Positions 1-11,500 of a stretch of 64,000 nt of DNA are shown piece by piece; the first letter of the stretch is position 1, and every line of letters starts with the position of its first letter. The notes below the pieces were generated by a model. It was not told the origin of the DNA. It saw only the letters and a program-made list of their open reading frames with translations, and made no database searches. A program made the position numbers and the translations under genes. The stretch is taken from the NCBI GenBank assembly GCA_003255065.1, contig QAOA01002386.1, positions 124,001 through 188,000 on the forward strand, in the 5' to 3' direction. The DNA comes from Cercis canadensis. Taxonomy: Eukaryota; Streptophyta; Magnoliopsida; Fabales; Fabaceae.

Positions 1-357
1 TTTTTCCTTTTTGGTACACTAAATGGGTAAACGGCTGTGCTGCGTTATGAACTGACCATGGAACATTACACCCAATGAACAAAGAAATACTCTCGAATAA
101 CTGTGCAAGCGTCTCTGATATGCTAGAACGCCACAATCATTGGTGATGCTATAGGATTATATAATTCAAAAAATAGTAAAATGATAATAATCAATCCGGA
201 TTATATATAGGATTAGTAGTGACTAAAATTGAAGCACTTTTCAACTCACATGCCAATACATATTTTAACTTGTCTTATTTTTCTTGGTCTTCATTCCGCA
301 TATCATTTAAAATAAACAAGTACCTTCTACTCTACAGTAACTACTGAATTTGTTTAT
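1..357. other. No gene recognised
   Basis: I see no coding region or structured repeat here. The sequence is AT-rich and adjoins, on its right, a minus-strand NLR fragment that loses similarity to the intact NLR at about 358. Confidence 0.4.
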
Positions 358-457
358 GGATTGTATCTAAATCCAAGGTGTTAAAGTTTCGTCCCAAGGT
401 AGATTCTATAATGCATAGCAAAATCCTTTTCATGCTAAATTTCTCGAAAACACAAAT
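358..457 (-). pseudogene. NLR (NB-ARC) fragment left of the gypsy insertion
   Basis: These 100 bases repeat at 5967-6066 with about three substitutions. They belong to the NB-ARC domain of the minus-strand NLR pseudogene, between RNBS-A and kinase-2. They are the part of that gene separated from the rest by the gypsy element. Past 358 the frame meets a stop and similarity to the intact paralogue ends, so the gene was already truncated. The last five bases, CAAAT, are the target site duplicated by the retrotransposon. Confidence 0.75.
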
Positions 458-741
458 TGATAGAGCCCAAGACACTATGGGTATGGGTCAGGAGAGGGAG
501 CAAGGTGAGGTTAGTCCGAAGTAGTGGAAGGTTTATTCTAGGAGGAAATCAGGGACATGTGGAGGCAATCAAGGGGAGCTGGTAGTTATAGAGAGAGAAG
601 GTAATAACGGATTGGCTAAAAGGAAGGAAGGCATGAGGGGAGAGGGGTGTGAAGAGAATTGTGAGTAGTTCAACATTAGTGCTTGGGACCTGTAGCTCTG
701 TGAGCTGAGGGAGAGGGAGTGAGGAAATCGGAGTTCCATCA
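458..741 (+). repeat. 5' LTR of the gypsy element
   Basis: Same length as the 3' LTR (284 bp), starts TGATAGAGCC and ends GTTCCATCA. It differs from the 3' copy by ten transitions and no indels. Short for a gypsy LTR. I could not place a convincing TATA box in it. Confidence 0.93.
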
Positions 742-762
742 TTGGTCCGACCTGCCGGATAC
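742..762 (+). other. Candidate primer binding site
   Basis: Directly after the 5' LTR the sequence reads TTGGTCCGACCTGCCGGA. A TGG one base after the LTR end is the expected start of a site pairing with the CCA end of a tRNA. I cannot name the tRNA from memory; it is not the initiator-Met type seen in the Copia element at 54298. Confidence 0.5.
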
Positions 763-779
763 GAAACGACGGGCGACAA

Positions 780-3700
780 ATGGTGTTTGGGGTACAATCG
801 AGAGTGGAGAACTTGGAAGGCAAGGTGACAGACGTCGACGGGAAGGTGACGTCCGTTGAGTCAAAATTGGAGGAGCTCGTTCGTTCTGTGGCAACCATGC
901 AAGAAGCCATGGCTAGTAGTGAAAAGGAACAAGCGGAATTCCGCTATCAATTCTCCAGGTTGATGGCTCGATTAGACAAACGTCCCGGAGGAGACAGCGG
1001 ACAAGACGATATGATGCTATCGGGGTCATCGGGATCACGTCGGGATGCGAGTCACGACGATCGCAATGGCTAACGACCATTGGGGCGAGACACGTCGGAG
1101 TTCATGGTGGACTTCCAAGCCATGGCGCGACAGGTTGAGTTGCCAACGTTTGCTGGAACCGATCCTCAAGGTTGGCTTATTCGTGCATAGCGGTTTTTCC
1201 GAGTGCAACAAACACCACCGGAGATGCGAATAGCACTAGCCCAAATTTGTATGGAGGGCGAGGCGGTGCATTGGTTCACCATCTTGACGGAGGTATTTCC
1301 GACAATGACCTGGGAACAGCTCCAAGTTGAGTTGATGGAGCGATTTAGTGGACTGGACATTCCAAATCCATGCGAAGAGATAGCAGCACTTAAGCAAGAG
1401 GGAACAGTGCAGGAATTCATTGTAGAGTTCGAATGTTTAGCTTCTTTGTTGCCAAGATAGCTGGAACAACAATATGTGGGTTATTTTGAGAACGGGTTGA
1501 AGAAGGATATCCGAAATTGGGTCAGAGTCCATAATCCCGAAACCCGATTGCAAGCTATGCGGCTAGCCCGCAATATAGAAGTAGCTTTGAAGAAAGTATG
1601 GGATAAGCAGATGCGAGGCATGATGAGTAGACCCCCATCCCATTCTAATCAATTTTCAACCAGTCCCTATAAGGCAAGAGGAGGGTGGTCTGGTAAAATG
1701 GGAGAGTCTGGGGTTTCTAGTCCTATAAAAGACCGCATGGAGGGAAATGCTCAAGACAAACAAAGGCCATTTACTTGGAGAGGAACCCAAAATTTAACAG
1801 CTAAGGAGTGGGAGGAGAGACGACGTAAGGGACTCTGTTTCAGGTGTAGTCAACAGTATAGTCCGGGTCACAAATGCTCTAACCCGAAACTTAGAGTGAT
1901 CTTGTTGGGTGAGGATGAAATAATGGATGACACGAGTGAAGTGGTTGTGGCTGAGGTTGAAGACCAGGAAGGAGAAATTGAAGGAGAATGTAGCGTGGTG
2001 GACTTACAAGGACTGTGGGAATTTTATGGTATCATGGAGAGCAACATGCATATGCTCAAGACAATGAAAATAGAAGGAATGATACATGGAATCCCTATTC
2101 TTACCTTGGTCGACAGTGGAGCAACCCATAACTTTGTTTCACCCAAACTTGTGACTCCTTTAGGGTTAAAATTGGAGGGAACAGAAGGTCAACTAGGGAT
2201 AAGGCTGGGTGATGGGTATAAGGTGCTTACCCAAGGCAAATGTTCTCACATGCAGCTGTCTATGGGTTAGTATTCTTGTGTAATTGATGCTTGGGTTCTG
2301 GACATGGGTGGTTTGGATTTAATTTTAGGAGTTCCTTGGCTGAGGACATTGGGAGAAGTGGTCACTAACTGGGACACTAGGGTTATGAGTTTTTGGGATG
2401 GTAAACAGAAAATTGAGCTACAGGGCAGTAATACAAAAAGTCTTTCCGCACTTCATAGTATGTTTGGAAAAGAAGTTATCGGGGGACATAAGGTGATATG
2501 CAAAGAAAGGGGGATTCAGGGCATCAATGAGGCAGAAATTGGGACATTAACCATCACACAGAAAGGTGAGCTGAATGCTGTCATGGACAAATTCCTGACA
2601 ATGTTCACAAGCCCTAGGGGGTTACTTCCTACAAGAAGCTTTGATCATGCAATTACTCTGATTCAAGGGGCAGGACCAGTCAGTGTTCGACCTTACAGGT
2701 ATCCCTATGTTCACAAAGATGAGATTCAGAGGCAAATACATGAGTTACTCCACCAAGGCATCATTCGGCACAACAACAGTGCCTACTCCAGTCCAGTCAT
2801 TTTGGTAAAGAAAAAGGATACTAGCTGGCGTATGTGTGTGGACTACAAGGCATTAAACAAGGTAACTATCCCTGATAAATTTCCTATTCCAGTTGTTGAT
2901 GAATTATTGGATGAACTTCATGGCTCTACATATTTTTCAAAGCTGGACCTCAAATCTGGCTACCACCAAATTAGAATGAAGAAAGATGATATAGAAAAGA
3001 CAGCTTTTAGGACTCATGAGGGACATTATGAATATTTGGTGATGCCATTGGGATTAATGAATACCCCTTCAACATTCCAAGCCGCCATAAATGAGATTTT
3101 TCAGCCCTATTTGAGACGCATGGTATTGGTGTTTTTTGACGATATCTTGATGTTTAGTTCTTCTTGGTACCAGCATCTAGAACACTTGAAGTTAGTGCTC
3201 TCAGTGCTGCGCCAACATCATTTTGTGGTCAACAGTAAAAAATATCAGTTTGGACAGCAACTTATCTCCTATTTGGGTTATTTCATTTCTGGAAATGGAG
3301 TCTCTATGGACCCGGAGAAAGTGGCTGCAGTCATTAATTGTCCTGTACCCAAGAATGTGAAAGGTGTTAGGGGTTTTCTCGGGTTAACTGGTTATTATCG
3401 GAAGTTCATTCAAGGGTATGGCAAGGTGGCAAGACCCTTAACAGAATTGACAAGAAAATATGCTTTCCATTGGGGACAAGATGCTTTACAGGCTTTTGAA
3501 ACTCTTAAAGAGTTAATCACCACGGCTCCCGTGTTGGCTCCACCAGATTTCTCTAAGAGTTTTGACATTGAGTGTGATGCTTCAGGACAGGGAATAGGAG
3601 CTGTTCTGTTACAAGACAGAAACCCAATAGCTTATTATAGCAAAGCAATTTCTGATCGAACTATGTCTAAGTCTGCTTATGAAAGGGAAATTATGGCTTT

Positions 3701-5621
3701 GGCTATGGCTATTCAGCACTGGAGACCGTACTTGTTGGGTAGGCCTTTTAAAGTTTACATGGATCAGAAAAGCCTCAAGTTCCTATTACAACAAAGAATC
3801 TCTACCCCAGACCAGGAAAATTGGTTAGCCAAATTAATGGGGTATCAATTTGAGATTTTTTATAAGCTAGGGAAGGAAAATGGAACTGCTAATGCACTGT
3901 CCAGAGCATTTGAGGAAGCTGAATTCTCTTTGATCTTGTCTTTTCCTACATGGCTGGAGGGGCAGAGTTTGACTCAAGGAGTGGAGCAGGATCCTCAACT
4001 TGCCAAGATTATTGCCACACTACAACATGACCCCGGAGCCAAGCCTAGATTTTCCTTACTCCAAGGCATTTTGTATTATAAAGACCGACTGGTCATACCA
4101 GCTAGTTCTCCATGGATTCCTGAGTTAATTACTGAGTTTCACTCTACCCCACAAGGGGGACACTCTGGTTACTTGCGCATATACAGAAGATTGGCTACTA
4201 ATCTCTATTGGCTAGGTATGAAGCGGCAAGTGCAGGAGTTTTTCCGTGGTTATGCAGTGTGTCAACAACAAAAGTATTCAGCATTAACTCCTGGGGGCTT
4301 GCTACAACCCCTGGATATTCCAGACCTAGTGTGGGAAGATGTTTCGATGGACTTCATTACAGGTCTCCCTAAATCAAAGGGGTGGGAAGCTGTTCTAGTG
4401 GTTGTAGATAGATTGTCGAAGTATAGCCACTTTCTTCTACTTAAGCATCCTTATACTGCTAAGAGTGTAGCTGAATTGTTCTTAAAGGAAGTGATTCGGC
4501 TCCTTGGAGTGCCTAAATCAGTAGTCAGTGATAGAGATCCTATTTTAATGAGTAAGTTCTGGCAGGAGTTGTTTAAGTTGTAGGGGACAAAGTTAAAATT
4601 CAATTCTGCATACCATCCTGAAACTGATGGGCAGACTGAAGTGATTAATCGCTGTTTGGAAGCTTACCTACGTTGTTTTGCAGCTGAACAACCTAAGAGT
4701 TAGGCAATGTGGATTCCTTGGGCTGAATTGTGGTACAATACCACTTTTCATGCCTCCACAAACACCACACCGTTTGAGGTGGTCTATGGTAAGAAACCTC
4801 CGACCATCTTAAAATTTATCCCTGGTGAGACACGAGTCGAGTTGGTAGCTAGAGAGTTGTTGGACAAAGATGAAGCATTGCGACAATTAAAAGGCCACTC
4901 GCTCAAGGCTCAAAACAGCATGAAGAAATATGCTGACAAACACAGGCGAGATGTCTTTTTTACAGTTGGGGAATGGGTTTATCTAAAATTGAGACCTCAT
5001 CGACAGAAATCTGTGGCCACAAGAATTAATCAAAAGCTGGCTCCGAGGTTCTATGGACCTTTTCAGATATTGGATAAGTTGGGGGCAGTCACTTATAAAC
5101 TCCTGTTGCCGGCAAATTCAAGAGTCCATCCTGTGTTTCATGTGTCACAGCTTAAAAAAGCTATTGGACAGAAGTTTGCTAGTCCAACACTACCTATTGG
5201 TATAGGAATTGAAGCACAAGGGGATGATCAACCACTTCGAGTTCTGGGCAAACGCAAGGAGCATAAACATGAGGAAGAAGTGGTTCAGTGGTTAGTAGAA
5301 TGTCAGGGAAAACCTATTGAAGAAGCTACATGGGAAGATGAATACATTCTGCGATCTCAGTTTCCTGATTTCAGTCTTGAGGACAAGACTGTTTTTGAAG
5401 AGGAGGGCAGTGATAGAGCCCAAGACACTATGGGTATGGGTCAGGAGAGGGAGCAAGGTGAGGTTAGTCCAAAGCAGTGGAAGGTTTATTCTAGGAGGAA
5501 ATTAGGGACACGTGGAGGCAATCAAGGGGAGCTGGTAGTTATAGAGAGAGAAGGTAATAACAGATTGGCTAAAAGGAAGGAAGGCACGAGGGGAGAGGGG
5601 TGTGAAGAGAATTGTGAGTAG
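780..5621 (+). pseudogene. gag-pol polyprotein of the gypsy element, six stop codons
   Basis: One frame runs from the ATG at 780 to 5621 with no frameshift but with stops at 1071, 1188, 1458, 2268, 4581 and 4701. Landmarks: a coiled-coil N-terminus (780-1070); gag capsid (about 1100-1600); a CFRC...GHKC zinc knuckle near 1838-1876; protease DSGA at about 2111-2122; reverse transcriptase with FFDD near 3132-3143; RNase H (about 3560-3920); integrase zinc domain near 4138-4275, where the first Cys of the usual CxxC is Tyr (YAVC); integrase core up to about 4660; and a chromodomain-like stretch (about 5240-5400). The frame continues about 210 bases into the 3' LTR. Five of the six stops are TAG, which fits C-to-T or G-to-A decay of a silenced copy. 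Confidence 0.92.
5396..5410 (+). other. Polypurine tract before the 3' LTR
   Basis: GAAGAGGAGGGCAG lies immediately upstream of the 3' LTR start, the expected place for the plus-strand primer of reverse transcription. It is also coding: the polyprotein reads through it into the LTR. Confidence 0.75.
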
Positions 5622-5694
5622 TTCAGCATTAGTGCTTGGGACCTGCAACTCTGTGAGCTGAGGGAGAGGGAGTGAGGAAACCGGAGTTCCATCA
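5411..5694 (+). repeat. 3' LTR of the gypsy element
   Basis: 284 bp, colinear with 458-741. It is followed by the second CAAAT of the target duplication and then by the NLR pseudogene sequence that the insertion interrupted. Confidence 0.93.
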
Positions 5695-6333
5695 CAAATC
5701 CAAAATTTCAAGTCAAAATGCCTATTAACTCGCTCATCATTGAATACCAGTTGAGCAAGTGTTGTTTTTCCAACTCCACCAATGCCAACAATGGGACAGA
5801 TAGAAAGGTCATCACAATCACTAGCATGCCTCAGAAGAAACTCCACAATCTTTTTTCTATCTTCAACTCTTCCATATACTTGAGGTTGAGTAAAAATTTA
5901 GCTGGTTTGGCGGCCTTCGACAACTTCAGTTTGTCTTTCCATAATCCCCTCACATAAGTGAAACTTNGATTGTATCTAAATCCAAGGTGTTGAAGTTTCG
6001 TCCCAAGGTAGATTCTATAATGCATAGCAAAATCCTTTTCACGCTAAAATTCTCGAAAACACAAATCCAAAATTTCAAGTCAAAATGCCTATTAACTCGC
6101 TCATCATTGAATACCAGTTGAGCAAGTGTTGTTTTTCCAACTCCACCAATGCCAACAATGGGACAGATAGAAAGGTCATCACAATCACTAGCATGCCTCA
6201 GAAGAAACTCCACAATCTTTTTTCTATCTTCAACTCTTCCATATACTTGAGGTTGAGTAAAAATTTAGCTGGTTTGGCGGCCTTCGACAACTTCAGTTTG
6301 TCTTTCCATAATCCCCTCACATAAGTGAAACTT
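5695..6333. repeat. Direct duplication across an N: filled and empty haplotypes
   Basis: 5695-5966 matches 6062-6333, offset 367. The sequence just after the N (5968-6066) matches the left flank of the gypsy insertion (359-457), with about three substitutions. So the right-hand copy holds the target with one CAAAT and no element. The N sits exactly at the overlap start, as expected when a scaffolder abuts two overlapping contigs. Confidence 0.85.
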
Positions 6334-6733
6334 CTGCCTAGCTATCTCTTCAGCTATTTGATCTAATCTCTCCCTTATCTCTTTCATCCTAATGGAACAT
6401 GTTCTTTGGATTGAGAAAGGGTAAGGAACAGCTCTTTACCTGGTTTGAAGACGTAAAAATTTTCCCTTCATAGCCTAGTTGAGTGGATTTTATGGAGCAT
6501 TCGTCCAAGATATCATCTACCACACATGCTGCATCTTTCAGTTTCTGTAGCCAAACCTTTATGGCTTGGTTTGTTATTTGCTTGTCCTCAGCGTCTTCAA
6601 GCACAGCATGGATAGTAATGACAGTGCTTGATAGCTTTTCTATCTCTGGATTGACGTGCCAAGAGGATGCAAGCTCCTTCTGGATGAGAGAGTTCCAATT
6701 CTCAAGAACCACTTCAAGTAAGGACTCAGCCAT
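5695..6733 (-). pseudogene. CNL-type NLR pseudogene, N-terminal half
   Basis: The ATG at 6733 starts a product that begins MAESLLEVVL, aligned with the start of the intact NLR (MAQALLDLVL). The Rx-type coiled coil (6389-6733) includes DDILDEC. Then a deletion shifts the frame next to NPKNM. The linker has an in-frame TAA just before a QPQVYGR motif. The P-loop reads GIGGVGKTTLAQ, followed by FDLKFWIC. LRRs are absent and the gene is cut by the gypsy element at CAAAT. The block appears twice here (5695-5966 and 6062-6333), separated by a single N at 5967; I treat this as two haplotypes, not two genes. A paralogue of the intact NLR at 8568-12566 in the same orientation, so a local tandem family. 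Confidence 0.88.
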
Positions 6734-8567
6734 TCTCAGATGAAAATTTGGAGACGGTTCTGCTGGGATGATTGCTCTGCTAAAAGATCACAGTTCTAAT
6801 CTTTTATAAGGCTAGTGAGCTTGCAAGTCAATGAGGGAACCACTTTCTTAGAAGGTAGAGAAAATTGTGAATGATCCTTTAGCAGATGAGGGACCACTAA
6901 GGCAAACCAAAAAAAAAAAAGAGTTGTAGTGATTGGAAGATCGTACCAAAGTTTGATATAGGGATCTGAGGTATCTTACCCAATTGCAACATCATACGCC
7001 AACGCGCTGCACATAATTAAGGTGCAGCTTCTGGGAGCATGGGTCATATATACCACACAAATAAGACCCTAAGAGAAAGAGAACAAAGGATAGAAACGCT
7101 GTGCTGTTGTGGATTTTGATGTTGGAAAGAGGAGAGTTTATATGTTAAATAGGTTACTTGAAACCCAGCCATTTCTTATAGTTGTAACTTCACTTCGATA
7201 CATATAAATCAAATACTATCCAAAATGACCTTAGAATGAGAAACGGGGGAATCTTGTGAAACCCATGAAGGAAACTAGTGCAATTAGTTTAATCTTTAAA
7301 AAAAAATTTAGTGTCACTTTAGTCCTTAAAAAATAACTACATCCATTAAAATAGTTTTTTATTTAGTTTGCTTTAGTGAGAGTTAACATAGCTTTTTATG
7401 AGACACGTTAAATGCCAATATGACAAGTCTAATAGGTGAGAGTTACTAGACAAAATTATCATCTCATAACTAAAATGACACTAAATTTTTTAGAGACTAA
7501 ATTGACTATGTATATATCTTTCAATGATCAAAATTAGGTTTTTCTCTTTAATTATTAGCATAAGGAATCCTTCCCTTTTCTTTTTTTTTTTTTTCATTTT
7601 GCTTAATGAATTATTAGAAGACTTGAGAGGTTCCATGAAAAATGAAAGATGTGTAATAGAGAGATTTCTTGAAGTGCTTATGGATTGTGTACTGAAGTTT
7701 GTCTTAAAGAGCAGATACTAAAACTTTCAGTACACACATAATTTCTTCAAGTACTAAATCATATCAACTGATATATCGAGAAGATTCACGGCAATAAGTT
7801 CCTGTTGTACATAATGACACCCAATATTGTGAAATACTGAGACGGATTATTAAACCAAACCGCATGTGCGCAAGGCTTGTTGGTAGCAACATACCCCAAT
7901 GCACATCTTCTTTATCTAGTGTCCAACACACAAGAAATGGAACAAACCATGGCATAATCTTTTTTAGTAACATCACTTAATTGAAACCTTCTAATGGTAA
8001 AATTTGACGATGAGAACATTCAAAACAATAATCTAGTGAGCTTCTGAATGCACTATACGGTGACAAAGTACTTCAAACACATTACAAACTTAGACTTTTA
8101 CGAATTAGGTACAAAGATTTTGATGACTCACAAAGTTATATTTGTAATGGAATAAATCTAAAACAGATTAATCATGGAAAAATACATAGACATCTTACAA
8201 TCTTGCACATCTATTGTAACTTTAAAAGCAGAAAATAGTGAAAGTAACAATAGGGAAGCAGAAAGTGGAAGAGTAGAAGGATGAAAGATGTATCTAAAGG
8301 ACTGAAATCCATAATAAAATACCAGGTAACAAGTTTTCTTACCCAAGTCTGGCCAATGTATAAACATCTGAGGACTTGAAACTAAAGAGGCATGTATACG
8401 TTGAGATACCTAGAGCAAACGAGCTTAATCAACTAGCACTTGAACTATGCTTATTAGAAAATATTAATAAGAAAGAGATCTGATATTCACAAGTTTTTAG
8501 CATATTGGACTGAACTCTTGAAACGAATCCCCAAGATGGAGGCAGAACTATTTCTCTCTCAATGCTC
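6734..8567. other. Intergenic between NLR pseudogene and intact NLR
   Basis: No gene recognised. It holds the upstream region of the NLR pseudogene, a MITE at 7281-7505 and AT-rich sequence. Short open frames here (for example 7524-7721, 8158-8367) have no recognisable domain. Confidence 0.5.
7281..7505. mobile_element. MITE with roughly 35-bp inverted ends
   Basis: The left end (CAATTAGTTTAATC..., then TTTAGTGTCACTTTAG) is the imperfect inverse of the right end at about 7465-7505. Length about 225 bp, no coding capacity. The inner motif AGTGTCACTTTAG resembles the AATGTCACTTTAG of the MITE at 8805-9009, so the two may be related. I could not fix a target duplication. Confidence 0.6.
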
Positions 8568-11500
8568 TTATATTTGAAACTCATCTATCTCTTCAAATTC
8601 ATCATCAAGAATCTCCAGATTGGATTCTCGATACATTGTTATCAGTGTCCTTCGCATCTTCCACATCATTCTCATTAACTCTGCACGCAGTGTGGACTAA
8701 TCAATATTTCCGCTTTCTTTAATTGTCATGCATAATATTACTAGCATGACACAAATTTCGCGTGAAGACATTGGAAAAAGGATAAAAGAGAGAAAAAAAA
8801 AAAAGAGTTAAATATTTTTTTTATTCTTAAATTAATTTTTAAATGTCACTTTAGTTATTGATTTATTTTTTGTATTACGCCAATAATCATTCTACCTACA
8901 AAATCAGTCTTTTAAGTGATCAATCATTAATTTTGTGAGCAGAGTGATTATTCGATAACTAAAGTGACATTTAAAAAATAATTCAAAAACGAAAAAAAGT
9001 ATTTTACTCAAAAAAAAAAAACAAATAAAGAAGAAGAAAAATAAGTTTATGAACTTACGATAAGATGAGAATGTTGCCTCCAGTTTGAGTTGTGGAACAT
9101 GAGCTATCTTGTCCCAGTCTTCCCCTGTTCCCTTCTTGCATCGCTTCTTCAGCTTAGGGCAGTGATCAATAGTTAATTCCTGTAAGCCTGTGAGGTGCCG
9201 AAAGCTAGTTGGTAGTGACCTTAATTCGGGACAATGACCAATATGAATTTGTTTAAGAGAGGTAAGGTCTCCGAAGCAGTCCGGCAACGAAGTTAACTTA
9301 GGAAAACCACTTAGAGACAAAATTTGCATGCAGGAGATACGTTCTATGCCTTGTGGTAACATGCAATTTGGAGTACCATTGCCCCATATGAGCACCTTGC
9401 AAAGAAGAGTAAGCTGGTTGATAGCATTCGGCAGAGCCATTAGCTGTGGACACCGAGAGATATCAAGTTGCTCAAGACAAGTTAGGTAGCCAATATCTTC
9501 AGACAAGGAACTGAATCTCTCACAGCCTTCAATCCGCAAAGATCGAAGAGAGCTTAGGCCTTGCAGCACATGATCTGGGAAAGACTCAACTTGATCACAG
9601 AATGAAATTTCCAGTTCCTCTAAAGCACTGAGGCTATTGAGTTCACTGGGTAATACCTTGAGTACGAGGAACTTGGAAATCTTGAGGGTCTTAAGTTGGC
9701 ACAGGTTTCGTAAAATCCCTTCTGGGAAGCAAGTCAAGCTCATATTTTCACAAACACTGAGGAATTTAAGACCATGATAATTAGAGATTGACTTGAGTAA
9801 ATCTTGGTTGCACCCATCTAATTGAAGGTATTGGAGAGATGGAAGGCATGGCAATGGCAACATAAACTTAGGCACACCAGAAATGATTAACTTGGAAATA
9901 AGTGGCAACATCCGCACTCCTTCATGTTTTAGTAGCCTATGTACGTTTGATAACTGATGCAAAGTGAGTGTCCTCAATGATGGAAAAGCCTCCTCTCCAT
10001 CACAATCGTAGGAGCCATCGTCGATGTGTTGCACATATAACATCCCAGATAAGTCAAGACTTGTGAGAGATGGTAGTTTACCAAGTTGTGGGAGTTGATC
10101 ACAATTTCTGCAATTGTGCATTTTAAAAGCGACTAAGCCGTTGACAAGTGAAGTGTTTCTCATCCATTGAGGTAATAGGTATCCTTTATACCCCTGTATC
10201 CCCAAACTCTTGAGTTTAGGGTTAGGTTGAAGGGCTTCAAGTACTTGCTCATTATTAGCATTGGTAACGAGTGATCCACCTTTAGTTCCCCATGACAAGT
10301 ATAAGTGATGAAGATCCTTTTTACCAATCAAATTTGCTTGTTTGGCTTCCGATCCACTTGTGACATTCTCAAGGCCTTTGATGTGTAGCTTTCCTCCTAG
10401 CTGCAAGTCATGTAACTCTTTTAAGCCGTATCCAATCCTTGACCCCACAATGAAAACACTCAACGTTTTTAGACAAGTTAATTTCCCCATGTTGGGAGGC
10501 ATATCACGTAATGATTTGTACTTTGTAAGGATAAGATGTCTGAGATCTTGTAACCGGGCTAAGTCTTTGGGTAGACAATAAAGGAAAGGACACATTTCCA
10601 ATTTTAGCGTTTGCAATTTATTCAAGCTACAAACTGACTCAGGCAAGGTTGTGATGTCTAAACAATAGAGGTGCAAGTACCTCAAATGTATCAAATTCTT
10701 GAGTGAGGACAATTGAGAAGAGTTTGTGCATAATGCTCGGAGAGAAGGGAATGTTGGGAGCCTACTAGACAATTCTGCTGAGGGATAAAATTGTAATAAC
10801 GTCCGCAAAGATTCAACTTTCTGCAAGAGACACATGTTGAATGGTTCATCAAAATGGATGAAATTTAAATGGTGAGTGCTGCTTGGCAATTTAGTCGAGC
10901 TTTTAGCCTCCATAACCACACATTCTTCCTCCATAACAAACTGGGCAAGGTCATGGAAGAGATCATGCATCTTGAAACTTGTGATGTTTCCAAAATCGTT
11001 GATCTTGACATCATGGAAAAAGGATCTTTGGTATAATTCATTCCATACCTCATTACCAACATCCTCTAACTCCAAGTTTCTCCTTGATGAAATAAACCCA
11101 TTTGCCATCCATAGGTGAATCAGTTGTTCCTTCATGATTTCTTCTCCTTTGGGGAAGATGGCACAGAAAGCAAAACATCGCCTTAATGATAACTTCAAAT
11201 TAAAGTAGCTTAATCTCAAGGCTGGCAAAACGAAATTTTCACCCTGCAAGTCCCAAAGCTCACTATCCTTGACATAAAGCCACTCATTTACCTCCACTTT
11301 AAAGCGCATAATGCTTCCTAAAGTTTTTGCTGCAAGAGGCAAACCCCCACACTTCTTCACTATCTCCTTCCCTATTGGCACTAGCTCCGCATTCTCTTCT
11401 CTATTAGGCCCAAAGGCACGTTGTTTAAACAACGACCAACAGTCATAGTTAGATAAATCTGACAAGTGATGAGGAGCGACCGTTCCCACGATAGATGCTA

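Larger units (their letters stand above)
458..5694 (+). mobile_element. Full-length Ty3/gypsy chromovirus-type LTR retrotransposon
   Basis: A 5,237-bp element bounded by 284-bp direct LTRs (458-741 and 5411-5694) that begin TG and end CA. It is flanked by a perfect 5-bp duplication CAAAT (453-457 and 5695-5699). Inside, in order, are gag, a zinc knuckle, protease, reverse transcriptase, RNase H, integrase and a chromodomain-like C-terminus, all in one frame. The LTRs differ at ten positions that I count, all transitions (about 96.5% identity), so the insertion is fairly young. It sits in an NLR pseudogene in the opposite orientation. The uninterrupted target site is visible at 6062-6066. It is non-autonomous now because of six in-frame stops. 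Confidence 0.95.

Noticed and set aside
549..910. Minus-strand frames over the gypsy 5' end
   Set aside because: Antisense shadows of the LTR and gag; no domain, and the same frame recurs in the 3' LTR.
5502..5846. Minus-strand frame with a P-loop joined to a novel C-terminus
   Set aside because: It is the NLR pseudogene frame running by chance into the antisense of the gypsy 3' LTR; the fusion is created by the insertion.
8904..9059. Phe-rich C-terminal tail of the NLR
   Set aside because: The residues after SSYR come from a T-rich intron and MITE sequence that begins at a strong GTAAGT donor.
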